Of a stretch of 64,000 nucleotides of DNA, positions 1 to 12,279 are shown one piece after another; within the stretch, counting starts at the first letter, position 1; each line of letters begins with the position of its first letter. The translations under genes and the position numbers were made by a program. The notes under the pieces were generated by a model. That model made no database searches. It worked only from the letters and a program-made list of their open reading frames with translations, and was not told the origin of the DNA. The stretch covers positions 127,221-191,220 of the forward strand of contig CBDHHR010000280.1 of NCBI GenBank assembly GCA_965263245.1, written 5' to 3'. This stretch comes from DT-68 sp965263245. Its GTDB lineage: Bacteria; Bacillota_I; Bacilli_A; Mycoplasmatales; Metamycoplasmataceae.

Positions 1-579
1 ACAAGGCAGTGTACAAAGACAGATCAAGGGAGTGTACAAAGACAGATCAAGGGAGTGTACATAGACAGATCAAGGGAGTGTACAAAGACAGAACAAGACA
101 GTGTACATAGACAGATCAAGGGAGTGAACAAAGACAGAACAAGGCAGTGTACAAAGACAGATCAAGGCAGTGTACAAAGACAGATCAAGGGAGTGTACAT
201 AGACAGATCAAGGGTGTGTACAAAGACAGAACAAGACAGTGTACATAGACAGATCAAGGGAGTGAACAAAGACAGAACAAGGCAGTGTACAAAGATCAGA
301 GTGTCAAGGGAGTGTACAAAGACAGAACAAGGCAGTGTACAAAGACAGATCAAGGGAGTGTACAAAGACAGATCAAGGGAGTGTACAAAGACAGAACAAG
401 GGAGTGTACATAGACAGATCAAGGGAGTGTACAAAGACAGATCAAGGGAGTGAACAAAGACAGAACAAGGCAGTGTACAAAGACAGATCAAGGGAGTGAA
501 CAGAGACAGAACAAGGCAGTGTACAAAGACAGATCAAGGGAGTGTACATAGACAGAACAAGGCAGTGTACAAAGACAGA
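1..579 (+). repeat. Tail of a preceding higher-order unit (U0)
   Basis: This matches the end of sub-block e in the complete units. It carries the 6-monomer pattern with GTGAAC monomers and the GGGTGTGTAC variant, then GTGAACAGAGAC just before the unit junction. An odd monomer near 292-310 reads AAGATCAGAGTGTCAAGG. The corresponding place in U3 (near 43441) has AAGATCAGATCAAGG, while U2 (29038) and U4 (57880) have AAGTCAGATC. The unit is cut by the window edge. Confidence 0.85.
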
Positions 580-580
580 T

Positions 581-1410
581 CAAGGGAGTGTACGAAGACA
601 GAACAAGGGAGTGTACATAGGCAGAACAAGGGAGTGTACAAAGACAGAACAAGACAGTGTATGAAGACAGAACAAGGGAGTGTACAAAGACAGAACAAGG
701 GAGTGTACAAAGTTAGAACAAGGGAGTGTACATAGACAGAACAAGGGAGTGTACAAAGACAGAACAAGACAGTGTATGAAGACAGAACAAGGGAGTGTAC
801 ATAGACAGAACAAGGGAGTGTACATAGACAGAACAAGGGAGTGTACAAAGACAGAACAAGACAGTGTATGAAGACAGAACAAGGGAGTGTACAAAGACAG
901 AACAAGGGAGTGTACATAGACAGAACAAGGGAGTGTACAAAGACAGAACAAGACAGTGTACAAAGTTAGAACAAGGGAGTGTGCAAAGGCAGAACAAGGG
1001 AGAGTGTATGAAGACAGAACAAGGCAGTGTACGTAGACAGAACAAGGGAGTGTACAAAGACAGAACAAGACAGTGTATGAAGACAGAACAAGGGAGTGTA
1101 CGAATACAGAACAAGGGAGTGTACAAAGACAGAACAAGACAGTGTATGAAGACAGAACAAGGGAGTGTACAAAGTACAGAACAAGGGAGTGTACAAAGAC
1201 AGAACAAGACAGTGTATGAAGACAGAACAAGGGAGTGTACAAAGTTAGAACAAGGGAGTGTGCAAAGGCAGAACAAGGGAGAGTGTATGAAGACAGAACA
1301 AGGCAGTGTACGTAGACAGAACAAGGGAGTGTACAAAGACAGAACAAGACAGTGTACAAAGACAGAACAAGACAGTGTATGAAGACAGAACAAGGGAGTG
1401 TACAAAGACA
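581..1410. repeat. GATC-free GAACAAG domain at the head of U1
   Basis: No GATC occurs between the sites at 578 and 1411. Similar gaps open b (4804-5630), d (8462-9288) and e (10145-10967) of U1 and the equivalent places in later units (for example 14877-15702, 19112-19938, 22748-23573). Elsewhere GATC sites lie 23 to about 115 bp apart in the GATC-rich domains. Confidence 0.85.
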
Positions 1411-2954
1411 GATCAAGGGAGTGTACATAGACAGAACAAGGGAGTGTACAAAGACAGAACAAGACAGTGTATGAAGACAGAACAAGGGAGTGTACAAAGA
1501 CAGAACAAGGGAGTGTACAAAGTTAGAACAAGGGAGTGTGCAAAGGCAGAACAAGGGAGAGTGTATGAAGACAGAACAAGGCAGTGTACGTAAACAGAAC
1601 AAGGGAGTGTACAAAGACAGAACAAGACAGTGTACAAAGACAGAACAAGACAGTGTATGAAGACAGAACAAGGGAGTGTACAAAAGACAGAACAAGACAG
1701 TGTACGAATACAGAACAAGGCAGTGTATGAATACAGAACAAGGGAGTGTACAAAGACAGAACAAGGGAGTGTACAAAAGACAGAACAAGACAGTGTACGA
1801 AGACAGATCAAGGGAGTGTACGAAGACAGATCAAGGGAGTGTACAAAGACAGAACAAGGGAGTGTACATAGACAGAACAAGGGAGTGTACAAAGACAGAA
1901 CAAGACAGTGTATGAAGACAGAACAAGGGAGTGTACAAAGACAGAACAAGGGAGTGTACATAGACAGAACAAGGGAGTGTACAAAGACAGAACAAGACAG
2001 TGTATGAAGACAGAACAAGGGAGTGTACAAAGACAGAACAAGGGAGTGTACATAGAGAGAACAAGGGAGTGTACAAAGACAGAACAAGACAGTGTATGAA
2101 GACAGAACAAGGGAGTGTACAAAGTTAGAACAAGGGAGTGTGCAAAGGCAGAACAAGGGAGAGTGTATGAAGACAGAACAAGGCAGTGTACGTAGACAGA
2201 ACAAGGGAGTGTACAAAGACAGAACAAGACAGTGTACAAAGACAGAACAAGGGAGTGTACAAAGACAGAACAAGACAGTGTACAAAGACAGAACAAGGGA
2301 GTGTACAAAAGACAGAACAAGACAGTGTACGAAGACAGATCAAGGGAGTGTACAAAGACAGAACAAGGGAGTGTACAAAGACAGATCAAGGGAGTGTACA
2401 AAGACAGAACAAGGGAGTGTACAAAGACAGATCAAGGGAGTGTACAAAGACAGATCAAGGGAGTGTACAAAGACAGAACAAGGGAGTGTACAAAGACAGA
2501 TCAAGGGAGTGTACAAAGACAGATCAAGGGAGTGTACAAAGACAGAACAAGGGAGTGTACAAAGACATAACAAGACAGTGTACAAAGACAGATCAAGGGA
2601 GTGTACAAAGACAGATCAAGGGAGTGTACAAAGACAGAACAAGGGAGTGTACAAAGACAGAACAAGACAGTGTACAAAGACAGATCAAGGGAGTGTACAA
2701 AGACAGATCAAGGGAGTGTACAAAGACAGAACAAGGGAGTGTACATAGACAGATCAAGGGAGTGTACATAGACAGAACAAGGGAGTGTACAAAGACAGAA
2801 CAAGACAGTGTACAAAGACAGATCAAGGGAGTGTACAAAGACAGATCAAGGGAGTGTACAAAGACAGAACAAGGCAGTGTACAAAGACAGATCAAGGGAG
2901 TGTACAAAGACAGATCAAGGGAGTGTACAAAGACAGATCAAGGGAGTGTACAAA

Positions 2955-2985
2955 GACAGATCAAGAGTGTACAAGGATCAAGGGA
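2955..2985 (+). other. Microindel patch, U1 copy of the recurrent hotspot
   Basis: Two adjacent shortened monomers read TCAAGAGTGTAC and TACAAGGATCAAGG. They lie about 2.38 kb into the unit, near the place that is damaged in U2, U3, U4 and U5. They account for part of the change in shift between U1 and U2, from 14,292 to 14,313 bp. Confidence 0.75.
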
Positions 2986-4122
2986 GTGTACAAAGACAGA
3001 ACAAGGCAGTGTACGAAGACAGATCAAGGGAGTGTACAAAGACAGATCAAGGGAGTGTACATAGACAGATCAAGGGAGTGTACAAAGACAGAACAAGACA
3101 GTGTACAAAGACAGATCAAGGGAGTGTACAAAGACAGATCAAGGGAGTGTACAAAGACAGAACAAGGCAGTGTACAAAGACAGATCAAGGGAGTGTACAA
3201 AGACAGATCAAGGGAGTGTACAAAGACAGAACAAGGGAGTGTACAAAGACAGAACAAGACAGTGTACAAAGACAGATCAAGGGAGTGTACAAAGACAGAT
3301 CAAGGGAGTGTACAAAGACAGATCAAGGGAGTGTACAAAGACAGAACAAGGGAGTGTACATAGAAATATCAAGGGAGTGTACAAAGACAGATCAATGGAG
3401 TGAACAAAGACAGAACAAGGCAGTGTACAAAGACAGATCAAGGGAGTGTACATAGACAGATCAAGGGAGTGTACAAAGACAGATCAAGGGAGTGTACAAA
3501 GACAGAACAAGACAGTGTACATAGACAGATCAAGGGAGTGAACAAAGACAGAACAAGGCAGTGTACAAAGACAGAGATCAAGGCAGTGTACAAAGACAGA
3601 TCAAGGGAGTGTACATAGACAGATCAAGGGTGTGTACAAAGACAGAACAAGACAGTGTACACAGACATATCAAGGGAGTGAACAAAGACAGAACAAGGCA
3701 GTGTACAAAGTCAGATCAAGGGAGTGTACAAAGACAGAACAAGGGAGTGTACAAAGACAGAACAAGGCAGTGTACAAAGACAGATCAAGGGAGTGTACAA
3801 AGACAGATCAAGGGAGTGTACAAAGACAGAACAAGGGAGTGTACATAGACAGATCAAGGGAGTGTACAAAGACAGATCAAGGGAGTGAACAAAGACAGAA
3901 CAAGGCAGTGTACAAAGACAGATCAAGGGAGTGTACAAAGACAGAACAAGACAGTGTACAAAGACAGATCAAGGGAGTGTACAAAGACAGAACAAGACAG
4001 TGTATGAAGACAGATCAAGGGAGTGTAGTGTATGAAGACAGATCAAGGGAGTGTACAAAGACAGATCAATGGAGTGAACAAAGACAGAACAAGGCAGTGT
4101 ACAAAGACAGATCAAGGGAGTG

Positions 4123-4536
4123 TACATAGACAGATCAAGGGAGTGTACAAAGACAGAACAAGACAGTGTACATAGACAGATCAAGGGAGTGAACAAAGAC
4201 AGAACAAGGCAGTGTACAAAGACAGATCAAGGGAGTGTACAAAGACAGATCAAGGGAGTGTACATAGACAGATCAAGGGAGTGTACAAAGACAGAACAAG
4301 ACAGTGTACATAGACAGATCAAGGGAGTGAACAAAGACAGAACAAGGCAGTGTACAAAGACAGATCAAGGCAGTGTACAAAGACAGATCAAGGGAGTGTA
4401 CATAGACAGATCAAGGGTGTGTACAAAGACAGAACAAGACAGTGTACATAGACAGATCAAGGGAGTGAACAAAGACAGAACAAGGCAGTGTACAAAGTCA
4501 GATCAAGGGAGTGTACAAAGACAGAACAAGGGAGTG
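4123..4536 (+). repeat. 138-bp (6-monomer) tandem repeat, three copies
   Basis: Six monomers recur as a set, starting near 4123, 4261 and 4399. In order they are TACATAG-GATC-GGGAG, TACAAAG-GAAC-GACAG, TACATAG-GATC-GGGAG followed by GTGAAC, AACAAAG-GAAC-GGCAG, and two TACAAAG-GATC monomers. The third copy carries GGGTGTGTAC and AAGTCAGATC. The same triplet recurs near 18408, 32856, 47291 and 61710 at the end of sub-block a, near 7781, 22067 and 50927 in c, and near 28666, 43070 and 57507 at the end of e. Confidence 0.85.
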
Positions 4537-4801
4537 TACAAAGACAGAACAAGGCAGTGTACAAAGACAGATCAAGGGAGTGTACAAAGACAGATCAAGG
4601 GAGTGTACAAAGACAGAACAAGGGAGTGTACATAGACAGATCAAGGGAGTGTACAAAGACAGATCAAGGGAGTGAACAAAGACAGAACAAGGCAGTGTAC
4701 AAAGACAGATCAAGGGAGTGAACAGAGACAGAACAAGGCAGTGTACAAAGACAGATCAAGGGAGTGTACATAGACAGAACAAGGCAGTGTACAAAGACAG
4801 A

Positions 4802-6829
4802 TCAAGGGAGTGTACGAAGACAGAACAAGGGAGTGTACATAGGCAGAACAAGGGAGTGTACAAAGACAGAACAAGACAGTGTATGAAGACAGAACAAGGG
4901 AGTGTACAAAGACAGAACAAGGGAGTGTACAAAGTTAGAACAAGGGAGTGTACATAGACAGAACAAGGGAGTGTACAAAGACAGAACAAGACAGTGTATG
5001 AAGACAGAACAAGGGAGTGTACATAGACAGAACAAGGGAGTGTACATAGACAGAACAAGGGAGTGTACAAAGACAGAACAAGACAGTGTATGAAGACAGA
5101 ACAAGGGAGTGTACATAGACAGAACAAGGGAGTGTACATAGACAGAACAAGGGAGTGTACAAAGACAGAACAAGACAGTGTACAAAGTTAGAACAAGGGA
5201 GTGTGCAAAGGCAGAACAAGGGAGAGTGTATGAAGACAGAACAAGGCAGTGTACGTAGACAGAACAAGGGAGTGTACAAAGACAGAACAAGACAGTGTAT
5301 GAAGACAGAACAAGGGAGTGTACGAATACAGAACAAGGGAGTGTACAACAGACAGAACAAGACAGTGTATGAAGACAGAACAAGGGAGTGTACGAATACA
5401 GAACAAGGGAGTGTACAAAGACAGAACAAGGCAGTGTATGAATACAGAACAAGGGAGTGTACGAAGACAGAACAAGACAGTGTATGAATACAGAACAAGG
5501 GAGTGTATGAATACAGAACAAGGGAGTGTACAAAGACAGAACAAGGCAGTGTATGAATACAGAACAAGGGAGTGTACAAAGACAGAACAAGGCAGTGTAT
5601 GAATACAGAACAAGGGAGTGTACAAAGACAGATCAAGGCAGTGTATGAATACAGAACAAGGGAGTGTACAAAGACAGAACAAGGGAGTGTACAAAGACAG
5701 AACAAGGCAGTGTACAAAAGACAGAACAAGACAGTGTACGAAGACAAAACAAGGCAGTGTCCGAATACAGAACAAGGGAGTGTACAAAGACAGATCAAGG
5801 GAGTGTACAAAGACAGAACAAGGGAGTGTACAAAGACAGAACAAGACAGTGTACAAAGACAGATCAAGGGAGTGTACAAAGACAGATCAAGGGAGTGTAC
5901 AAAGACAGAACAAGGGAGTGTACATAGAAATATCAAGGGAGTGTACAAAGACAGATCAAGGGAGTGAACAAAGACAGAACAAGGCAGTGTACAAAGACAG
6001 ATCAAGGGAGTGTACATAGACAGATCAAGGGAGTGTACAAAGACAGATCAAGGGAGTGTACAAAGACAGATCAAGGGAGTGTACAAAGACAGAACAAGGG
6101 AGTGTACAAAGACAGAACAAGGCAGTGTACAAAGACAGATCAAGGGAGTGTACAAAGACAGATCAAGGGAGTGTACATAGACAGATCAAGGGAGTGAACA
6201 AAGACAGAACAAGGCAGTGTACAAAGACAGATCAAGGCAGTGTACAAAGACAGATCAAGGGATTGTACATAGACAGATCAAGGGTGTGTACAAAGACAGA
6301 ACAAGACAGTGTACATAGACAGATCAAGGGAGTGAACAAAGACAGAACAAGGCAGTGTACAAAGTCAGATCAAGGGAGTGTACAAAGACAGAACAAGGGA
6401 GTGTACAACGACAGAACAAGGCAGTGTACAAAGACAGATCAAGGGAGTGTACAAAGACAGATCAAGGGAGTGTACAAAGACAGAACAAGGGAGTGTACAT
6501 AGATAGATCAAGGGAGTGTACAAAGACAGATCAAGGGAGTGAACAAAGACAGAACAAGGGAGTGTACAAAGACAGATCAAGGGAGTGTACAAAGACAGAA
6601 CAAGACAGTGTACAAAGACAGATCAAGGGAGTGTACAAAGACAGAACAAGACAGTGTACAAAGACAGATCAAGGGAGTGTACAAAGACAGAACAAGGGAG
6701 TGTACAAAGACAGAACAAGGCAGTGTACAAAGACAGATCAAGGGAGTGTACAAAGACAGAACAAGGCAGTGTACAAAGACAGATCAAGGGAGTGTACATA
6801 GACAGAACAAGGGAGTGTACAAAGACAGA
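4802..6829 (+). repeat. Sub-block b of U1
   Basis: This is 2,028 bp, the same length as in U2, U3 and U4. It is GATC-free from 4804 to 5630 and GATC-rich from 5793. The private variant TGTCCGAATAC near 5758 occurs at the same place in b of U2, U3 and U4 and separates b from the otherwise very similar d, which has TGTACGAATAC. Other markers are TACATAGAAATATC (near 5925), GGGATTGTAC (near 6262), TACAACGAC (near 6405) and ACATAGATAGATC (near 6497). Confidence 0.87.
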
Positions 6830-8459
6830 TCAAGGGAGTGTACGAAGACAGAACAAGGGAGTGTACATAGACAGAACAAGGGAGTGTACAAAGACAGAAC
6901 AAGACAGTGTATGAAGACAGAACAAGGGAGTGTACAAAGACAGAACAAGGGAGTGTACAAAGACAGAACACAGTGTACAAAGACAGAACAAGGGAGTGTA
7001 CAAAGACAGAACAAGGGAGTGTACAAAGACAGAACAAGACAGTGTATGAAGACAGAACAAGGGAGTGTACAAAGACAGAACAAGGGAGTGTACATAGAAA
7101 GAACAAGGGAGTGTACAAAGACAGAACAAGGGACAGTGTACAAAGACAGAACAAGGGAGTGTACAAAGACAGAACAAGGGAGTGTACAAAGACAGAACAA
7201 GGGAGTGTACAAAGACAGAACAAGACAGTGTACAAAGACAGAACAAGGGAGTGTACAAAGACAGAACAAGAGTGTACAAAGACAGAACAAGGGAGTGTAC
7301 AAAGACAGAACAAGGGAGTGTACAAAGACAGAACAAGACAGTGTATGAAGACAGAACAAGGGAGTGTACAAAGACAGAACAAGGCAGTGTACAAAGACAG
7401 ATCAAGGGAGTGTACAAAGACAGAACAAGGGAGTGTACAAAGACAGAACAAGGCAGTGTACAAAGACAGATCAAGGGAGTGTACAAAGACAGATCAAGGG
7501 AGTGTACAAAGACAGAACAAGGGAGTGTATGAAGACAGAACAAGGGAGTGTACAAAGACAGATCAAGGGAGTGTACAAAGACAGAACAAGGGAGTGTACA
7601 AAGACAGATCAAGGGAGTGTACAAAGACAGAACAAGACAGTGTACAAAGACAGATCAAGGGAGTGTACAAAGACAGAACAAGACAGTGTATGAAGACAGA
7701 TCAAGGGAGTGTACAAAGACAGATCAATGGAGTGAACAAAGACAGAACAAGGCAGTGTACAAAGACAGATCAAGGGAGTGTACATAGACAGATCAAGGGA
7801 GTGTACAAAGACAGAACAAGGGAGTGTACATAGACAGAACAAGGGAGTGAACAAAGACAGAACAAGGCAGTGTACAAAGACAGATCAAGGGAGTGTACAA
7901 AGACAGATCAAGGGAGTGTACATAGACAGATCAAGGGAGTGTACAAAGACAGAACAAGACAGTGTACATAGACAGATCAAGGGAGTGAACAAAGACAGAA
8001 CAAGGCAGTGTACAAAGACAGATCAAGGCAGTGTACAAAGACAGATCAAGGGAGTGTACATAGACAGATCAAGGGAGTGTACAAAGACAGAACAAGACAG
8101 TGTACATAGACAGATCAAGGGAGTGAACAAAGACAGAACAAGGCAGTGTACAAAGACAGATCAAGGGAGTGTACAAAGACAGAACAAGGGAGTGTACAAA
8201 GACAGAACAAGGCAGTGTACAAAGACAGATCAAGGGAGTGTACAAAGACAGAACAAGGGAGTGTACAAAGACAGAACAAGGGAGTGTACATAGACAGATC
8301 AAGGGAGTGTACAAAGACAGATCAAGGGAGTGAACAAAGACAGAACAAGGCAGTGTACAAAGACAGATCAAGGGAGTGAACAGAGACAGAACAAGGCAGT
8401 GTACAAAGACAGATCAAGGGAGTGTACATAGACAGAACAAGGCAGTGTACAAAGACAGA
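6830..8459 (+). repeat. Sub-block c of U1, strongly homogenised
   Basis: This is 1,630 bp, one monomer longer than c of U2-U4. Between about 6930 and 7360 nearly every monomer is the plain consensus with ACAAAG and GAACAAG. U2 has ACACAGTTAG, TATGAAG, GTGCAAAGG and GAATAC variants at the corresponding places. A shortened monomer AACAAGAGTGTAC near 7266-7278 is kept at the same offset as in the other units, which shows the blocks are homologous. Confidence 0.82.
6930..7360 (+). repeat. Tract of near-consensus monomers in c of U1
   Basis: Monomers here are nearly all TACAAAG-GAACAAG-GGGAG. Exceptions are GACAG with TATGAAG near 7040 and 7334, ACATAGAAAG near 7090, a truncated AACACAGTGTAC near 6967 and a lengthened AACAAGGGACAGTG near 7130. 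The homologous part of U2 (21238-21660) has a varied mosaic. Confidence 0.78.
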
Positions 8460-10142
8460 TCAAGGGAGTGTACGAAGACAGAACAAGGGAGTGTACATAG
8501 GCAGAACAAGGGAGTGTACAAAGACAGAACAAGACAGTGTATGAAGACAGAACAAGGGAGTGTACAAAGACAGAACAAGGGAGTGTACAAAGTTAGAACA
8601 AGGGAGTGTACATAGACAGAACAAGGGAGTGTACAAAGACAGAACAAGACAGTGTATGAAGACAGAACAAGGGAGTGTACATAGACAGAACAAGGGAGTG
8701 TACATAGACAGAACAAGGGAGTGTACAAAGACAGAACAAGACAGTGTATGAAGACAGAACAAGGGAGTGTACAAAGACAGAACAAGGGAGTGTACATAGA
8801 CAGAACAAGGGAGTGTACAAAGACAGAACAAGACAGTGTACAAAGTTAGAACAAGGGAGTGTGCAAAGGCAGAACAAGGGAGAGTGTATGAAGACAGAAC
8901 AAGGCAGTGTACGTAGACAGAACAAGGGAGTGTACAAAGACAGAACAAGACAGTGTATGAAGACAGAACAAGGGAGTGTACGAATACAGAACAAGGGAGT
9001 GTACAACAGACAGAACAAGACAGTGTATGAAGACAGAACAAGGGAGTGTACGAATACAGAACAAGGGAGTGTACAAAGACAGAACAAGGCAGTGTATGAA
9101 TACAGAACAAGGGAGTGTACGAAGACAGAACAAGACAGTGTATGAATACAGAACAAGGGAGTGTATGAATACAGAACAAGGGAGTGTACAAAGACAGAAC
9201 AAGGCAGTGTATGAATACAGAACAAGGGAGTGTACAAAGACAGAACAAGGCAGTGTATGAATACAGAACAAGGGAGTGTACAAAGACAGATCAAGGCAGT
9301 GTATGAATACAGAACAAGGGAGTGTACAAAGACAGAACAAGGGAGTGTACAAAGACAGAACAAGGCAGTGTACAAAAGACAGAACAAGACAGTGTACGAA
9401 GACAAAACAAGGCAGTGTACGAATACAGAACAAGGGAGTGTACAAAGACAGATCAAGGGAGTGTACAAAGACAGAACAAGGGAGTGTACAAAGACAGAAC
9501 AAGACAGTGTACAAAGACAGATCAAGGGAGTGTACAAAGACAGATCAAGGGAGTGTACAAAGACAGAACAAGGGAGTGTACATAGAAATATCAAGGGAGT
9601 GTACAAAGACAGATCAAGGGAGTGAACAAAGACAGAACAAGGCAGTGTACAAAGACAGATCAAGGGAGTGTACATAGACAGATCAAGGGAGTGTACAAAG
9701 ACAGATCAAGGGAGTGTACAAAGACAGAACAAGGGAGTGTACAAAGACAGAACAAGGCAGTGTACAAAGACAGATCAAGGGAGTGTACAAAGACAGATCA
9801 AGGGAGTGTACATAGACAGATCAAGGGAGTGTACAAAGACAGAACAAGACAGTGTACATAGACAGATCAAGGGAGTGAACAAAGACAGAACAAGGCAGTG
9901 TACAAAGACAGATCAAGGCAGTGTACAAAGACAGATCAAGGGAGTGTACAAAGACAGAACAAGACAGTGTATGAAGACAGATCAAGGGAGTGTACAAAGA
10001 CAGATCAAGGGAGTGAACAAAGACAGAACAAGGCAGTGTACAAAGACAGATCAAGGGAGTGAACAAAGACAGAACAAGGCAGTGTACAAAGACAGATCAA
10101 GGGAGTGTACATAGACAGAACAAGGCAGTGTACAAAGACAGA
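8460..10142 (+). repeat. Sub-block d of U1
   Basis: This is 1,683 bp. The GATC-free stretch runs from about 8462 to 9288 and carries TATGAATAC and TACGAATAC monomers and the 24-bp TACAACAGAC monomer near 9001. Reading the same frames gives identical strings in d of U1, U2 and U4 over more than 1 kb, so I see no substitution there. The first 1.5 kb closely matches b, 3,658 bp upstream, which indicates a duplication inside the unit. Confidence 0.86.
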
Positions 10143-11441
10143 TCAAGGGAGTGTACGAAGACAGAACAAGGGAGTGTACATAGGCAGAACAAGGGAGTGT
10201 ACAAAGACAGAACAAGACAGTGTATGAAGACAGAACAAGGGAGTGTACAAAGACAGAACAAGGGAGTGTACACAGTTAGAACAAGGGAGTGTACATAGAC
10301 AGAACAAGGGAGTGTACAAAGACAGAACAAGACAGTGTATGAAGACAGAACAAGGGAGTGTACATAGACAGAACAAGGGAGTGTACATAGAAAGAACAAG
10401 GGAGTGTACAAAGACAGAACAAGACAGTGTATGAAGACAGAACAAGGGAGTGTACAAAGACAGAACAAGGGAGTGTACATAGACAGAACAAGGGAGTGTA
10501 CAAAGACAGAACAAGACAGTGTACAAAGTTAGAACAAGGGAGTGTGCAAAGGCAGAACAAGAGTGTATGAAGACAGAACAAGGCAGTGTACGTAGACAGA
10601 ACAAGGGAGTGTACAAAGACAGAACAAGACAGTGTATGAAGACAGAACAAGGGAGTGTACGAATACAGAACAAGGGAGTGTACAAAAGACAGAACAAGAC
10701 AGTGTATGAAGACAGAACAAGGGAGTGTACGAATACAGAACAAGGGAGTGTACAAAGACAGAACAAGGCAGTGTATGAATACAGAACAAGGGAGTGTATG
10801 AAGACAGAACAAGACAGTGTATGAATACAGAACAAGGGAGTGTATGAATACAGAACAAGGGAGTGTACAAAGACAGAACAAGGCAGTGTATGAATACAGA
10901 ACAAGGGAGTGTACAAAGACAGAACAAGGCAGTGTATGAATACAGAACAAGGGAGTGTACAAAGACAGATCAAGGCAGTGTATGAATACAGAACAAGGGA
11001 GTGTACAAAGGCAGAACAAGGGAGTGTACAAAGACAGAACAAGGCAGTGTACAAAAGACAGAACAAGACAGTGTACGAAGACAAAACAAGGCAGTGTACG
11101 AATACAGAACAAGGGAGTGTACAAAGACAGATCAAGGGAGTGTACAAAGACAGAACAAGGGAGTGTACAAAGACAGAACAAGACAGTGTACAAAGACAGA
11201 TCAAGGGAGTGTACAAAGACAGATCAAGGGAGTGTACAAAGACAGAACAAGGGAGTGTACAAAGACAGAACAAGACAGTGTACAAAGACAGATCAAGGGA
11301 GTGTACAAAGACAGATCAAGGGAGTGTACAAAGACAGAACAAGGGAGTGTACATAGACAGATCAAGGGAGTGTACAAAGACAGATCAAGGGAGTGAACAA
11401 AGACAGAACAAGGCAGTGTACAAAGACAGATCAAGGGAGTG

Positions 11442-11855
11442 TACATAGACAGATCAAGGGAGTGTACAAAGACAGAACAAGACAGTGTACATAGACAGAT
11501 CAAGGGAGTGAACAAAGACAGAACAAGGCAGTGTACAAAGACAGATCAAGGGAGTGTACAAAGACAGATCAAGGGAGTGTACATAGACAGATCAAGGGAG
11601 TGTACACAGACAGAACAAGACAGTGTACATAGACAGATCAAGGGAGTGAACAAAGACAGAACAAGGCAGTGTACAAAGACAGATCAAGGCAATGTACAAA
11701 GACAGATCAAGGGAGTGTACATAGACAGATCAAGGGAGTGTACAAAGACAGAACAAGATAGTGTACATAGACAGATCAAGGGAGTGAACAAAGACAGAAC
11801 AAGGCAGTGTACAAAGACAGATCAAGGGAGTGTACAAAGACAGATCAAGGGAGTG
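11442..11855 (+). repeat. 138-bp repeat triplet, e-specific form
   Basis: This is the same 6-monomer set with private variants: TACACAGACAG near 11605, GGCAATGTAC near 11689 and AAGATAGTGTAC near 11756. All three variants occur in the same order near 25728-26050, 40153-40475 and 54588-54910. They therefore predate amplification of the 14.4-kb unit and identify sub-block e. Confidence 0.84.
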
Positions 11856-12279
11856 TACAAAGACAGAACAAGGGAGTGTACAAAGACAGAACAAGGCAGT
11901 GTACAAAGACAGATCAAGGGAGTGTACAAAGACAGAACAAGGGAGTGTACATAGACAGATCAAGGGAGTGTACATAGACAGATCAAGGGAGTGTACATAG
12001 ACAGATCAAGGGAGTGTACAAAGACAGAACAAGGGAGTGTACATAGACAGATCAAGGGAGTGTACAAAGACAGATCAAGGGAGTGTACAAAGACAGATCA
12101 AGGGAGTGTACATAGACAGATCAAGGGAGTGTACAAAGACAGAACAAGGGAGTGTACATAGACAGAACAAGGGAGTGTACATAGACAGATCAAGGGAGTG
12201 TACATAGACAGATCAAGGGAGTGTACAAAGACAGAACAAGGGAGTGTACATAGACAGATCAAGGGAGTGTACAAAGACA

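Larger units (their letters stand above)
580..4801 (+). repeat. Sub-block a of U1
   Basis: This is 4,222 bp. Positions 582-2337 are GAACAAG-type monomers with only three GATC sites (1411, 1806, 1829), many TATGAAG monomers, and several copies of the cassette AAGTTAGAAC, GTGCAAAGGCAG, GGGAGAGTGTATG (near 965-1010, 1242-1290, 1522-1566, 2122-2168). From 2338 the monomers are mostly GATCAAG. Near 4026 a monomer is cut to GAGTGTAGTGTATG, an extra partial monomer not present in U2. Confidence 0.85.

Noticed and set aside
580..580. Regulatory or promoter site at the recurrent phase junction TACGAAG-ACATAGGCAG
   Set aside because: It is a useful landmark, but it is just two variant monomers. Nothing around it resembles a promoter, terminator or known binding site that I can support.
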